Part shown: piece after piece, positions 24,410-34,500 of the stretch | Layout: every line of letters starts with the position of its first letter | Position numbering within the stretch: the stretch's first letter is position 1 | Source: Iris pallida | Taxonomy: Eukaryota; Streptophyta; Magnoliopsida; Asparagales; Iridaceae | Assembly: GCA_029216955.1 (NCBI GenBank) | Contig: JANAVB010005598.1 | Location: 186,001 to 250,000, forward strand | Reading direction: 5' to 3' | DNA: 64,000 bases | Made by a program: the position numbers and the translations under genes | The notes under the pieces: generated by a model | Databases searched by the model: none | Told to the model about the DNA's origin: nothing | The model's input: only the letters and a program-made list of their open reading frames with translations

Positions 24410-24427
24410 TCCCCAGTAGAGTCGCCA
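24410..24427 (-). other. Primer binding site of element A (tRNA-Arg type)
   Basis: On the minus strand this reads TGGCGACTCTACTGGGGA. From family knowledge, Tat/Ogre elements use a tRNA-Arg primer with a TGGCGACTC-like site; the exact tRNA match was not computed. It begins three bases after the LTR end GGAAAACA (24431). Confidence 0.65.
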
Positions 24428-24804
24428 TCGTGTTTTCCATTGATTGTAAAAGAACAGAACAATTATCGGAGGACTGAACTTAGACTCACAATACAAACTC
24501 GCTTGTACAAAGAAAGCCTAGGGACGAAAACCTAGGTACAGCAATCTAAGTACAATTGTTTATTTTAGATTCTGGGGGGTGACGATAGAGGCTCAGGAAA
24601 GCGACGACATCTCTGTCTTACTTCTTGGACGATCGGATGCAGCCTTGGCTCTGGAGAAGAAGTACTTGATGTTGACAAAGAAATGCCCTCTTTATTCTCT
24701 CTGGATCTGAGCCGGGGGTCTCTCTCTCTCTGTGTGTGTCTGTCCTCTCTGCGTCTGTGTTTGTCCTGCGTGTCTTCGTCCTCCTTGTAAGGGAATGGCA
24801 CCTT

Positions 24805-24816
24805 GCTATTTATAAG
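24805..24816 (-). promoter_or_regulatory. TATA box of the 5' LTR of element A
   Basis: CTTATAAATAGC on the minus strand, aligned with CTATTATAAATAGC-type sequence at 30076-30087 in the LTR of element B. It points towards the primer site about 380 nt downstream. This would drive the gag-pol transcript. Confidence 0.7.
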
Positions 24817-25136
24817 AGTGGGGGGCATCATTAGGGTTTGCAATGATTGCCGATTCTCAAAAGTCGGTAGTCTGAAAATTAATCTGGGCCGTCCATCTTG
24901 TATATGATAGATTTAAGCAATTAATGTGATTGTATTAAATCTTTGTAGATAATAAATGCTGATTGCCATGAATATTCGCGACTTGTAATTGCCTGCCATG
25001 TGTCTAATTTGCTCGATTTGATTTGATCTGGGCATTTATTGCCACAAATCTGATTAAGATTTGTTAATACCCATAATCCCAGGACGATAAGACTACCACG
25101 TGTCTCAATCATCTTGGCAGAGCCGCAGATGAGTGG

Positions 25137-25376
25137 GCCGCATGAGGCTAAATGGCCGCATGAAGATGAGCAGCCGCATGGGAGTCAACAGCCGCATGAA
25201 GATGGACAGCCGCATGGGAGTGGACAACCGCATGCTGATGGACGGCCGCATGGGAGTGGACAGTCACATGTTGATGGGCGGCTGCATAAGGGATGCAGCC
25301 GCATGCTGATGGTCGGCCGCATAAATGTAGCAGCCGCATGCTGATGGGCACCGCATAAATGTAGCAGCCGTATGCC
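25137..25376 (+). repeat. 18-bp tandem repeat in U3 of LTR A
   Basis: About 13 head-to-tail copies of an 18-bp unit (some 16-17 bp) start with GCCGCATG. Two subtypes alternate, GCCGCATGAAGATGGACA and GCCGCATGGGAGTGGACA, then a CTGATGG form and a CATAAATGTAGCA form. Unit starts run 25137, 25155, 25173, 25191, 25209, 25227, 25245, 25263, 25281, 25298, 25316, 25333, 25351, 25367. It lies 320-560 bp upstream of the TATA box. LTR B has the same core but a 49-bp unit instead. Confidence 0.95.
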
Positions 25377-25697
25377 TCGGGATTAGATGGATTCTGCCAA
25401 CTGTGAGAAGATTTTCTTCTCTTCCCTAGGGACGCGCCATTACGTCAGTCATTATTGCCCTTTTTTGTCAGAGCTGTCATTTCGTCAGAGTTGTCAGCCG
25501 TCAGGGCATTAAATGTAGCAAAAGACGAAGGGAAGAAGCTGTTGAAGGCCACGTGGCTCCTCTCTGGGCCGCATGGAGTTATTCGAGCCGTATAGACGCT
25601 TGAACCGCATGGATCCCTGAGCCGCATGGGCTCTCGGAGCCGCATGGGGATCCTTGGCCGCATGAACCTTTCTTTTATTCTTTTCCATGGTTCTACA

Positions 25698-28600
25698 TCT
25701 CAAGCAAGTAATAACAGTTACAAGATGTCAGAGCACCAAATATACAAAATTAAGGTGTCCCATACATTCATATTTGGATGATCATGAAGCTAGTCATACA
25801 AAATGTAAAGACTAGCAAGAGTTTCAGTCATATATGATCAACCCTAGGATTTGTTAATCATGTTACAGCCCGTAGGCAGACAGTAAGTAAAGTGTAATCA
25901 AGGTAACACGTGCTCGTCGGCTAAACGCCTCAAAAGAATACTTTTATAATAGAGTGGGAGAGCCAAAAATAAAACCCACTCATTGCCAGGGTTATGCCTG
26001 GTGGTCACCATCTGGCTGGAAGGTAGGAAGATCCTCTGGAGCTGCTCCGGTATCTGGCCACGCAAAACCAGCTGGATCAGATCCCAGAAAGAGCAAGTGC
26101 CACAAAGGAGGCTTCACTTAAGAACTAAAACCAGCAATTCGCACAAAACATAACTTTATAATAAAAGACTAAAAAAATAGAAAATCATTATGATATACGA
26201 TAAGATAACCATGGGACTGTTCAGATAACCAAGTTACAACCCTTAAACCAAATAAGGACCAGGGTTGTAATCCTTCGTCTGAACGGAACTTGGTTTCCCA
26301 TCATTTATCGATAAAGTACAGCACAAGCGATCAGGTCATGTTACAATCTTGTACAGGATCAGGACGAGACTAGACTGGGTTAGACTCCATCCAATCAATC
26401 ACGGCCAAGCAATGAGTACGGCTTGATACTTTAACTAACTCGGGTTATCACAGGCCTAGTTACTAGCAAGTTGCAATGAGATATTCCAACAGCCACAAGC
26501 CGTGCAGACCATCCAGGTTATCCAGGCCGAATATTCGTTCCTGAAGGGTGCAACACATGACAGTGTGCTGGAAATGTACCCTACTCATCGTGAGGCTATA
26601 AGTCCACTTACGCGCCTAGATAAAGGGATTGCCCGTAGCTGGGAAATCTCTACATAACTAATGGGTTATTCTAGTTATTAGCCTTAGCCAATTTCAGTAG
26701 GTATCCCTAACCGTGGTACTCAGGGGTCCCCGTCTTAGACATGATGCAATATGATACTGGTTCATTTGTACAAACACAATCGCCCACGGTGTCCAGGCCA
26801 TTCATTCTTGTCATGTCGTGCTAGCTGTCACAACAGCATATCAAGGTATATCATGTCAGGTTTACTTATCAAGAGTGTAGCACGATGGGCCATTATCATG
26901 TCATGTTACTTGTCAAGAGTGCACCACGACGGATCACTATTGTGTTTATGGAACATGTGCAAAATTTATATGGTAAAAGCATCCTATCAAGGGACCCAGG
27001 TTACACAGAGGGTCATGAGACAAAAGCATAAATGTAACAACCCAACTTAATAAAAGGGGTGCAAGGGCTATGGAAAGAGCTATGCGGCCCGAGAGCCAAG
27101 GGACATGCCCTATGCGGCCAAGGATAGTCATACAGCAAAAAGGTGGGGTGCAGGGCCATGCGGCTAAGGGAAACAGGGCCATGCGGCTTGGGCTCATGTG
27201 GCATGGGGCTCGTGCAGCTAAGGGAAGCAGGCTCATGCGGCCAAGGGAAAGGGCTTATTTGGCATGGGGAAGGGCTCATGCGGCCAGGGGGAAAGGCTTA
27301 TACGGCATAGGAGAAAGGGCTCATGGGGATAAGGGAAATGGGCTCATGCGGCTAAGGGGAACGGGTTCATGCGAATAAAGAGAGTGGGCTTATGCAGCTG
27401 AGGTCAACCCAGACATAAGGCAAGGGCCATGCGGCTGAGGGGGAGAAACAAGGCCATACGGCCAAAAGGAGCCGCAGGGGACTTGCCGCATAAAAAGGCA
27501 ATACGGTCAAGCACTGTTCTTCTTCTCCAACTTTTTCGAGAAGAAGAACCATAAAAGCCATGGCCTCCAAGCTCTAATAATCCTTCATCTAAGGTCAAAA
27601 TCCGGACTTCCATAGGTCAAAATAGGACAGAAAAAAATTATCTACAACATGAAACCATCAAAACTTGAAAATAATAAAGCTTAATAGATCAAAATCCAAA
27701 AAATCTAAAAATACAACAAGCTTAGGTCTACATGAAATGAACCAGAGAAATTAAATATGCTAAGTACTAAAATGACTTAGAATCTCGTGAGGAAAAAAAT
27801 AGAACAACAAAAATTGAGTTCCTCCATGAAGCAAGTTGCACTTGCCTAAGCCTTTCTTGGTAGGTGGAGAGAGTTAATGGAGGAAGAAGAAAAAGTGAGT
27901 GAGGAGAGAGAAAGGGGTTGGTGGCTTATAAAGGAATAGAGTGGGTGGTAGGTAGGGTTGGTCCACATGCAAAAAATCGAACCAAGTCAAACCAAGCAAA
28001 CCGAACCGAACCAAGCAAATGAAATGCCAAAATAAATTATGCAAGAAGACATGCAATATGAGTCAAAATACGTACACATATACCAAATATATAATACGAA
28101 CTACTGGCATTACACTAGTAAAAGTCGGAAAGTATACTGGTATTGTGGTGAGGGTCATAGCTAGTCTTTTTGATCTAAAAGTCGTACCACAAAATAGAGT
28201 ACAAGAGAACGTATTTGAGTGGGACATGATATACTAAGATGAAGGTGGACTCATTTTGATCTTGCATATGATGTTTATTGGAAGATAACAGGTGGTCTTG
28301 TGCTCCGAATATTAATGACACACCGAGGACAAATAATAATCTAATAGAAAGTGAGAGTCTATGGGGCACTAATTATCATCATAATAGAAATTATTCTAAT
28401 CAATCGATAATCCTCTTATATCCCAATAGTTTAGAAAGCTTACAGTCTACTCACCTTAGAAGCTAGGACATGGTTTTTGAAATAATGAGAAGAATTCTAA
28501 AGTTCGGATATTGTACCTCGACTCTTGTTAATAAATAATAAGGCACGACGTAACGGGATATGGTAGATATAAGTCAAGTCAAGGATCGTTCCTCAATAAA

Positions 28601-29690
28601 TGGAAAACGAGTGTGTATAATGACACGTGGTAGATAAAATAGAATGATCTACTCATCCATAGTATACAAGAGTTATCGATGGAGTAACCGACTCTAAGGA
28701 ACGTCATATGAAAATATCTCTAACAACTGGGTCGTAAATTTCTATTTGTGTCGAGCCTGCCAGACTATTGTCGCAAGAGTTCTAGTGGTATAGGCTATAG
28801 TGATCATGTATTGCTGTTGATAACTGGTAGATCATAATATGATAGGATATTTAAGCTATGGTATTGGCTAAGCTAGTGACTGTGGTATTCCAATACTAGT
28901 TAGGTCTGAATAATAGAATTTACATAACTAGGGTAATATTTGTTGGAAACTAATCTCGGGATGGGTGTCTACCATAGTCATGGTAAATGATTGTCCTTAA
29001 CTTTGTCTATTTATCTCATGTCTAAACTGTGGGCTTTGGTCGAGAAAAGGTTGGGTTAAGGCTTAAGGGTTGCTAATTGAAGCACGCTTCAAGCAAATAA
29101 TTAGACACTCACAACAATTGGTTTCTTGAGAACAGATAGTCTCTTAGGTTGGAATTTGACTAAGGGTAAAACCCTAATTATTCTCAAATTCAGATGGCTA
29201 GAAGGTCCCAATAGTAGTTTGAGGGTCGAGAGGAGAACGAGTAACTCAAGGCAATGTTCTAGTCACATGGCTGGCCGATGGTAGCTATACTTGTTTATAC
29301 AACTATCGTAGCCATGGCGAATACTCTGTATCTATCTACCAATTATGAGCTTTTGTCTTACCAAATCAGTGAAAGACAAAAACAATAAAGAGTTCAAGAA
29401 AGATGTCACAGAATACAATTACTTGATTCAAAGACGAATGTATAATTCAAGAGGAATTGTCAATGCAGTTGCGGATGAGGTCCTGGATACCTCTATATTT
29501 CAATCCACGTAGGGTATTTAAATAAAGAGTGAACCAAATACATCATGGTTGATCAGACCGTAATACACTGATTCTAATTAGACAATATGTTAGTAGGCGT
29601 ACCTAATAAACATATGTCTTGAATCAAGCTCGATAAAAGAGTAAGCTTGTAAAACTAGGTTGTAATAGCAGCATTGGTCAAGATACAAGT
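25698..29690. other. Spacer between elements A and B, no gene recognised
   Basis: About 4 kb without a convincing protein. A minus-strand TATA-like CTTTATAAGCC at about 27924-27934 is followed downstream on that strand by a CT-rich leader (27850-27920). TGTAACAACCC at 27033 resembles a Gypsy LTR terminus. These hints suggest another minus-strand LTR, but both edges and a duplication could not be fixed. The 28100-29690 part is plain AT-rich DNA with no repeats noticed. Confidence 0.4.
27068..27490 (-). repeat. CATGCGGC core repeats in the A-B spacer
   Basis: The plus strand repeats GGCTCATGCGGCYAAGGGAA-like units about every 20-40 bp, roughly 12-15 copies, so the core GCCGCATGAG lies on the minus strand here. 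This is the opposite orientation to the core in the neighbouring LTRs of A and B. The flanking sequence differs from either LTR. Confidence 0.75.
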
Positions 29691-30075
29691 TGTTTTCCAT
29701 GAAATATAAAAGAACAGAACAATTATCGGAGGACCGGACTTTTACTTCACGTTACAAACTCGCTTGTACAAAGAAAGCCTAGGGACGAAAACCTAGGTAC
29801 AGCAATCTAAGTACAATTGTTTATTTTAGATTCTGGAGGGTGACGATAGAGGCTCGGAAAGGCGACGGCAGCCCTGCCTTACTCCTTGGACGATCGGTAT
29901 GCAGCCTTGGCTCCTGTGAGAAGATGGTTGGCGTTGATGAAGAAATGCTCTTCTTGCTCCTCTGTTGCTCTTCTGGCTTCTCTCTCTCTCTCTCTCTGTT
30001 GTTTTTTTTTCTCTGATAGCGTATATCTCTCCTTGTCTCTCTTCTCTTCTTTTTTTCGCAAGGGAATGGCACCCT

Positions 30076-30087
30076 GCTATTTATAAT
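30076..30087 (-). promoter_or_regulatory. TATA box of the 3' LTR of element B
   Basis: The minus strand reads TTATAAATAGCAGG, aligned with the TATA box of LTR A. In a 3' LTR it would drive transcription out of the element into 29690 and below. Confidence 0.65.
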
Positions 30088-30520
30088 AGTGGAGAGCATC
30101 ATTAGGGTTTGGCTGATTACCCATTCTCAAAGTGGCGGAGGCCTGATGCTTAATCAATCTGGACCATTCGTTTTAGGCGTGAAGGATCTGGGCCATAAAT
30201 GGGGATAGCACTAAATCTTTCAAATAATTAATGCTGATTGCTTTTAAATCTTCATGATTGATTGTGTAGCTTGGATCTCCCACCACGTGTCCCATTGGCT
30301 TGATTATGAATGATATGACCTGATCCTATTAATTATGAAGATATGGTCATTGGGATCTGGTAAATCTTTGTATCTCATAACCATCTTTGCTACCAGCTGT
30401 CATTAAATACCTGCCACGTGTCTTGATGATGGACTCTGCCAAAGCCGTATGACATCCATGAACCGCATGAGACAGCGTCTCGGCGAACCGCATAGGTATA
30501 GTATTTGTGAGCCGCTTAGT

Positions 30521-30690
30521 GAGCCGCATAAGTGTAGTAATCGCGAGCCGCATGAGATGGTTTCTTGGTTTACCGCATAAGTATAGTAATTGCGAGCTGC
30601 ATGAGATGGTTTCTTGGTGAACCGCATAAGTGTAGTAATTGCGAGCCGCATGGGATGGCTTTTTGGTGAGCCGCAGGAAGACGATCCTTG
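30521..30690 (+). repeat. 49-bp tandem repeat in U3 of LTR B
   Basis: Units start GAGCYGCATGAGATGG and contain ACCGCATAAGTRTAGTAATTGC, so each 49-bp unit carries two core motifs. Full units are 30545-30593 and 30594-30642, with partial units on both sides (30521-30544 and from 30643). The core is that of the 18-bp array in LTR A, but the unit is different, so the two LTRs expanded it separately. Confidence 0.88.
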
Positions 30691-31145
30691 CCAGCCGCAT
30701 GAAGCTGTTCTTCACTGGAGCCGCATGGGAGTAGCCATGTGTCAATCTCGGATCGTGTCTGAGATTTTCTCCTATTTCCCAAGAGTCTGTCATTATGGCA
30801 GGGCCATTATGATACTTCATGTCAGAGCCGTCAGCTGTCAAATCATGACAGAGCATTCAATAGGCAGACTGCTCGATGGCCAGCTGTGTGAAGGGGTCTC
30901 GTGGGTACACGTGGCATTGAGCCGCATATCTTTATGAGCCGTATGTACTTTTGAACCACATGCGGCTGGGGGACTCTTTGAACCGCAGGATTGTCCCTAT
31001 GTAAGCCGTATGGACTCTCCTGTCTGAGTCGCATGAGACTAAGAGTCTCTCTGAACCGCATGGGACTGCTCCTGTATGAGCCGCATGAGGTTCTCCTGTT
31101 CTGAGCCGCATAGATCATCATTCTGATATTTTCCATGCTTCTACA

Positions 31146-31157
31146 AGACCCCTTTCA
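31146..31157 (-). other. Polypurine tract of element B
   Basis: The minus strand reads TGAAAGGGGTCT directly before the LTR start TGTAGAAGC. A purine-rich tract at this place primes plus-strand cDNA synthesis in LTR retrotransposons. It confirms 29691-31145 as the 3' LTR and the element's direction. Confidence 0.8.
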
Positions 31158-31282
31158 AAGTTTTCAATTTTCAAAATTAAAATACTTTGAATAAGAAGAA
31201 AGGCCTTTGTTGACCGCATAGATGATTCAGCCGCATGGGTTTATCTGGCCGTATGAGCTGTGAGACCGCATAAACTTTTTGC

Positions 31283-31458
31283 CACGTGTTTTAGCCATGT
31301 GTGCAAATCTTCTGCATTAAATACCCTTGATTCGCCGTCTTTTGGGGAAGGATCCCAAGGGTCAGTTTTGTTTTGACCGAAGTGGTTTATTCTTTTAGGC
31401 GGCGCGTGGATCGAGGCATTTGTTTTGATTTTTTGAGCCTCCTTCGCCTATAAGTAGG
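31283..31458 (+). promoter_or_regulatory. Promoter of the antisense gene of element B
   Basis: A plus-strand CCTATAAGTAGG (31447-31458) gives a plant-type TATA box about 100 nt upstream of the ATG at 31556, a spacing that leaves a short 5' leader. A CACGTG G-box lies at 31283-31288 and further GCCGCATG cores at 31205-31270. This sequence lies between the polypurine tract and the antisense gene, so it is internal to the element and independent of the LTR promoter, which points the other way. Confidence 0.6.
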
Positions 31459-31555
31459 AGTAAGTTTATTCTTTGAGGGTTTCTTTACCTTCCCTCTTTT
31501 GCTCGAACTCTTTGTTGCCGACTTCCTCTTCGTCTTCTCCTATCAGCGATCGGCA

Positions 31556-34500
31556 ATGGCTCCCAAGAAGACTGCTGCTGCTACGGGCAAAAAGGCTGCA
31601 TCATCTTCTGCGGCGGCGAAGGGCAAGAAGGCCGCGTCTTCATCGACTGCGACGGCGAACGTGGCGGCTCCTCCGACGGTTGGCGTGCCTGTTTTTCACT
31701 CCGACGTTCACCCGCCTATTGCTGGTAGGACCATCAATATGAACTGCCATGGCTACGCCGCATATTTTATGCGCGAGCCTATATTCCCAAGTATGTTGTG
31801 TGTCCGACTCATATTCGGACCGTATGGGATACGACCCAGGCCTGAGCCGCATGAAAGTTGTTTGTATAACTACTTCATCATCAGGGCCGCATAAGCCCAT
31901 CTGGACCGCATGAGCTCTTTCAAACTGAGCCGTATAAGCATATTTTGAACTGAACCGCATAAGCATATTTCAAACTGAACCGCATAAGATTATTTGAACT
32001 GGACCGCATAAGCTCATCCGCGCTGGACCACATAACCCTTTTTCGAGCCGAATCATATAAGCTTATTCGAATCGGACCATATCCGCATATGCTCCTTTCG
32101 AACCGCATAAGCTCATCCGTACTGAGCCACATAAGTTCCTTTCGAGCCGAACCGCATAAGCTTATTCGAACTGAACCGCATGGGCTCTTTCCAATTGAGC
32201 CGCATAAGCTCATTCGGACTGGCCTGTATGAACTCTTTTAAACTGAGCCGCATGAGGCTATACTGAGCTTGAGCCGCATAAGCATCACGTAGTTTTGTGT
32301 TTCAGCTTGTTTCTTTTGCTTTTTTCTTCAGTGAATCTGCCAGTAAATCCTGCGGGGGAACTTATGGTTGGCTCGCGTCAGTTTGCCTCGGGCGTGCATC
32401 TGGATGATTTAGTTCGTCAAGTGTCGAACAGCTACTTGTTGATGAACCTTTGGAGCGACTGAATGCTATTAGGGTTCAATCTTTCCAATTTCTCGGTGAC
32501 ATGATGAGCTCCGGGAAGTCTGATGGGAAGTATCTGAGACCGGTCTTCCTCTTTGGGGATACGTTGATCATAGAAAACTCCCGAGTGCTGGATGTTTCCG
32601 AGAGTTGGATTTTGACCTGGACGGGATGCCGATTCACATCCCCATTATGAAGCGCCATTTTCCTTTTGCGTTGTTCAACATGATCGTTCTGGACAGGCAG
32701 ATGCCGGACACCCTCACTCTAACCCGACCGGGAACGTTTATTGGTAACATCCTTTAAAACAAAACCACTGGGTCAGTACGCGCGATCAAAGATCCGGCCA
32801 GTCGGTCTGTGATGGGGTTAGTTTCGGGTACCTTCATCAACACCTCCGGTCCTAACTTTTCATTCTCTCAGGCTGATACCTTCCTGAGCCAGCTTGCTCG
32901 TAAAGGGTCCTATCCTGTTGGCAGGTTGGCACTGCCTAGCTGGTTACACCCCATTCCCCCGTGGGCTAACCTGACCTCATGGATTCTACGAAAACACGAA
33001 GAATTTTTGCGGGAAGTCAACCTTTATGATGCTATCCGGGGTACCAGCCACGGGTTGCCCGTTAATAAGCCAATGTCCATGGCCCTTCTGGAGATGTACA
33101 ATCATCGGACAGGGACTTTCTTCACCCCTGTTAGATAATTGGGGCTCGCTCTTCATGAGATGTATGCTGTCTCCAAGCTCCCCTGGGGGGACGAGCCCTT
33201 TGATGCGTACACTCCGACGAATGAGGAGCTCCAGGATTTAGACCGACGATTCCCCGATTTCGTCGCCGTGTATCAAGAACTATTGTGCCATCATAGCACC
33301 TGTCACCGAACGGCTAACCAAAAAAATGACAGCTCGGAAGGGGACTCTCCCCATACTAAATCTTGGGTCTCATACCTTTTTAAATTCAGCACGGCTGGCC
33401 GGGTTACTTTCCGAGATCGTCAAACTCCTAGGGAAGTAGAGGACTTGGTGTCGACCGCTAGGAGGTCGAGGTCTAAAAGTGACAGGTTTGGGAGCCAGAT
33501 TGACTCCTTCAGCTACTTTTATTACGGTACCCGGCGGCTGTCAGAGAAGGCACTCTTGGCCGGGTTTTTAATGGTATGGCTGCGCAATTGCGTGGTCTCA
33601 GGAGGGACAGGTTCTATCGAGAGGATCAGTCGCCACTTCATTCTCCCGGCCGTAAAGTTGGCCTTTGGGGTCAGGCTGGCTCTTCTTCCTACCATGGTGT
33701 GCAGTATTCAGCATGGTCTCCGCACCTTCTTGTCCAAGGTCATTGCTCGTGACGTGGCAATGGACTTTGAACGTATAGAACTGCCTTATCATTACTTGTT
33801 GGGATGGCTGTTGCTGTATTATCAGTCTTTGATGAGACCTGGGACGGGAGATGGCATTACGGATGACGATGCTTTTCTTTTCAGGTATCACCATCAGCCT
33901 TGGAAATGTAGTACCATACCAGCGTGTCGGAGGATGCTGGCGAGGGTGGACGAGTATAATTTCTTCGTGTCCATTCTCCGTTTCACTGATCAAGAGGTGG
34001 GGAGTGTTCATGTTGATGGTGTCGGACCTCCTCATTTCTAAACTGAAAAGATGCGTTTCTGGCTGCGTAACATTCGCCCGACGTATTTAGTTTACCAGAA
34101 TCGCAACACTGTGTACTTGGAGCCCTACTTGCCCAGTAGGTTTGCCCGTCAATTTGGGTACAGTCAGCTATTCTTCGGGCGCCCCAGTTCTCACCTGGGA
34201 TTTGAAGGTAGCATTCTCGACGGTATTAGGGCATGGAGCTACTATGACACTTGTCATACTCGGACTAGCTTCTTGGTCCCTGCCGCAAACGTGATAGGGG
34301 AAATCCTGCATATGGCGGCCCTTTATCATGTGACGGCAAATCCTCCTTCCCTCGATTTTGACCCGAGGACTAGCTTCATTGTGGGCACTCGCCTGGCGGA
34401 GAAGGCTATGGTGTCGAGGGCAAAGAAGAAAGGGGCGAATAGAGTTCCTACGCCCGATTTCGAATCCTTCGACACAATTGAGGAAGACAACGAGCGGGTC

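Larger units (their letters stand above)
23231..24428 (-). pseudogene. Leader ORF upstream of gag in element A
   Basis: Frames 24440-24135, 24303-23614 and 23542-23231 (minus) encode basic, low-complexity peptide between the primer site and gag. Tat/Ogre elements often carry an extra ORF here. An ATG at 24428-24426 overlaps the primer site, giving MATLLGTNFSMAEEL. The middle part encodes HAA-type repeats (KTHAAKIAIRM, KKSHAVTTARR), which are translations of the GCCGCATGAG core repeats at 23880-24050. The end resembles the matching part of B (REAILHKRKE, RTTRVQPP). Frames change at least twice. The function is unknown. Confidence 0.55.
13057..25697 (-). mobile_element. Element A: truncated Tat/Ogre-like Ty3/Gypsy retrotransposon
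   Basis: Reading on the minus strand: 5' LTR (25697-24431), tRNA-Arg-like primer site (24427-24410), leader ORF, gag, protease, RT, double RNase H, integrase (pol stop at 15874-15872), a 3' repeat array (15866-14630) and an antisense gene tail (13057-14461, plus strand). The PMD part of that gene and the 3' LTR are missing, so the element is cut at about 13057-13090. The antisense gene between pol and the 3' LTR, the second RNase H domain and the primer site type all fit the Tat lineage. All coding parts carry stops or frameshifts. Element B is the fuller relative. Confidence 0.85.
24431..25697 (-). repeat. 5' LTR of element A
   Basis: On the minus strand it starts TGTAGAACCATGG at 25697 and ends GGAAAACA at 24431. 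It is homologous to 29691-31145, the 3' LTR of element B, over its whole length except for differently expanded repeats in U3. U3 holds an 18-bp tandem repeat (25137-25376), further GCCGCATG cores at 25560-25670, and two CACGTG G-boxes (25097-25102, 25550-25555). The TATA box is at 24816-24805. R/U5 holds a CT/GT-rich stretch at 24720-24760. The bases outside the LTR at 25698-25702 are TCTCA; no partner is available because the 3' end is lost. Confidence 0.85.
29691..31145 (-). repeat. 3' LTR of element B
   Basis: On the minus strand it starts TGTAGAAGCATGG at 31145 and ends ATGGAAAACA at 29691. It is homologous to LTR A. U3 holds many GCCGCATG/GCCGCATAAG cores from 30440 to 31125 and three CACGTG G-boxes (30284-30289, 30415-30420, 30908-30913). 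The TATA box lies at 30087-30076. A CT/GA-rich stretch at 29975-30060 lies in R/U5 as in LTR A. It lacks the 18-bp array of LTR A but has a 49-bp repeat. Confidence 0.87.

Noticed and set aside
25137..25376. Regular 18-bp repeats that might suggest a CRISPR array
   Set aside because: Units are head-to-tail with no unique spacers, sit in an LTR of a plant retrotransposon, and have no cas genes nearby.
28019..28466. Short frames on both strands in the A-B spacer as possible small host genes
   Set aside because: They are under 75 codons, have no homologue in the window, and overlap on opposite strands in AT-rich DNA.
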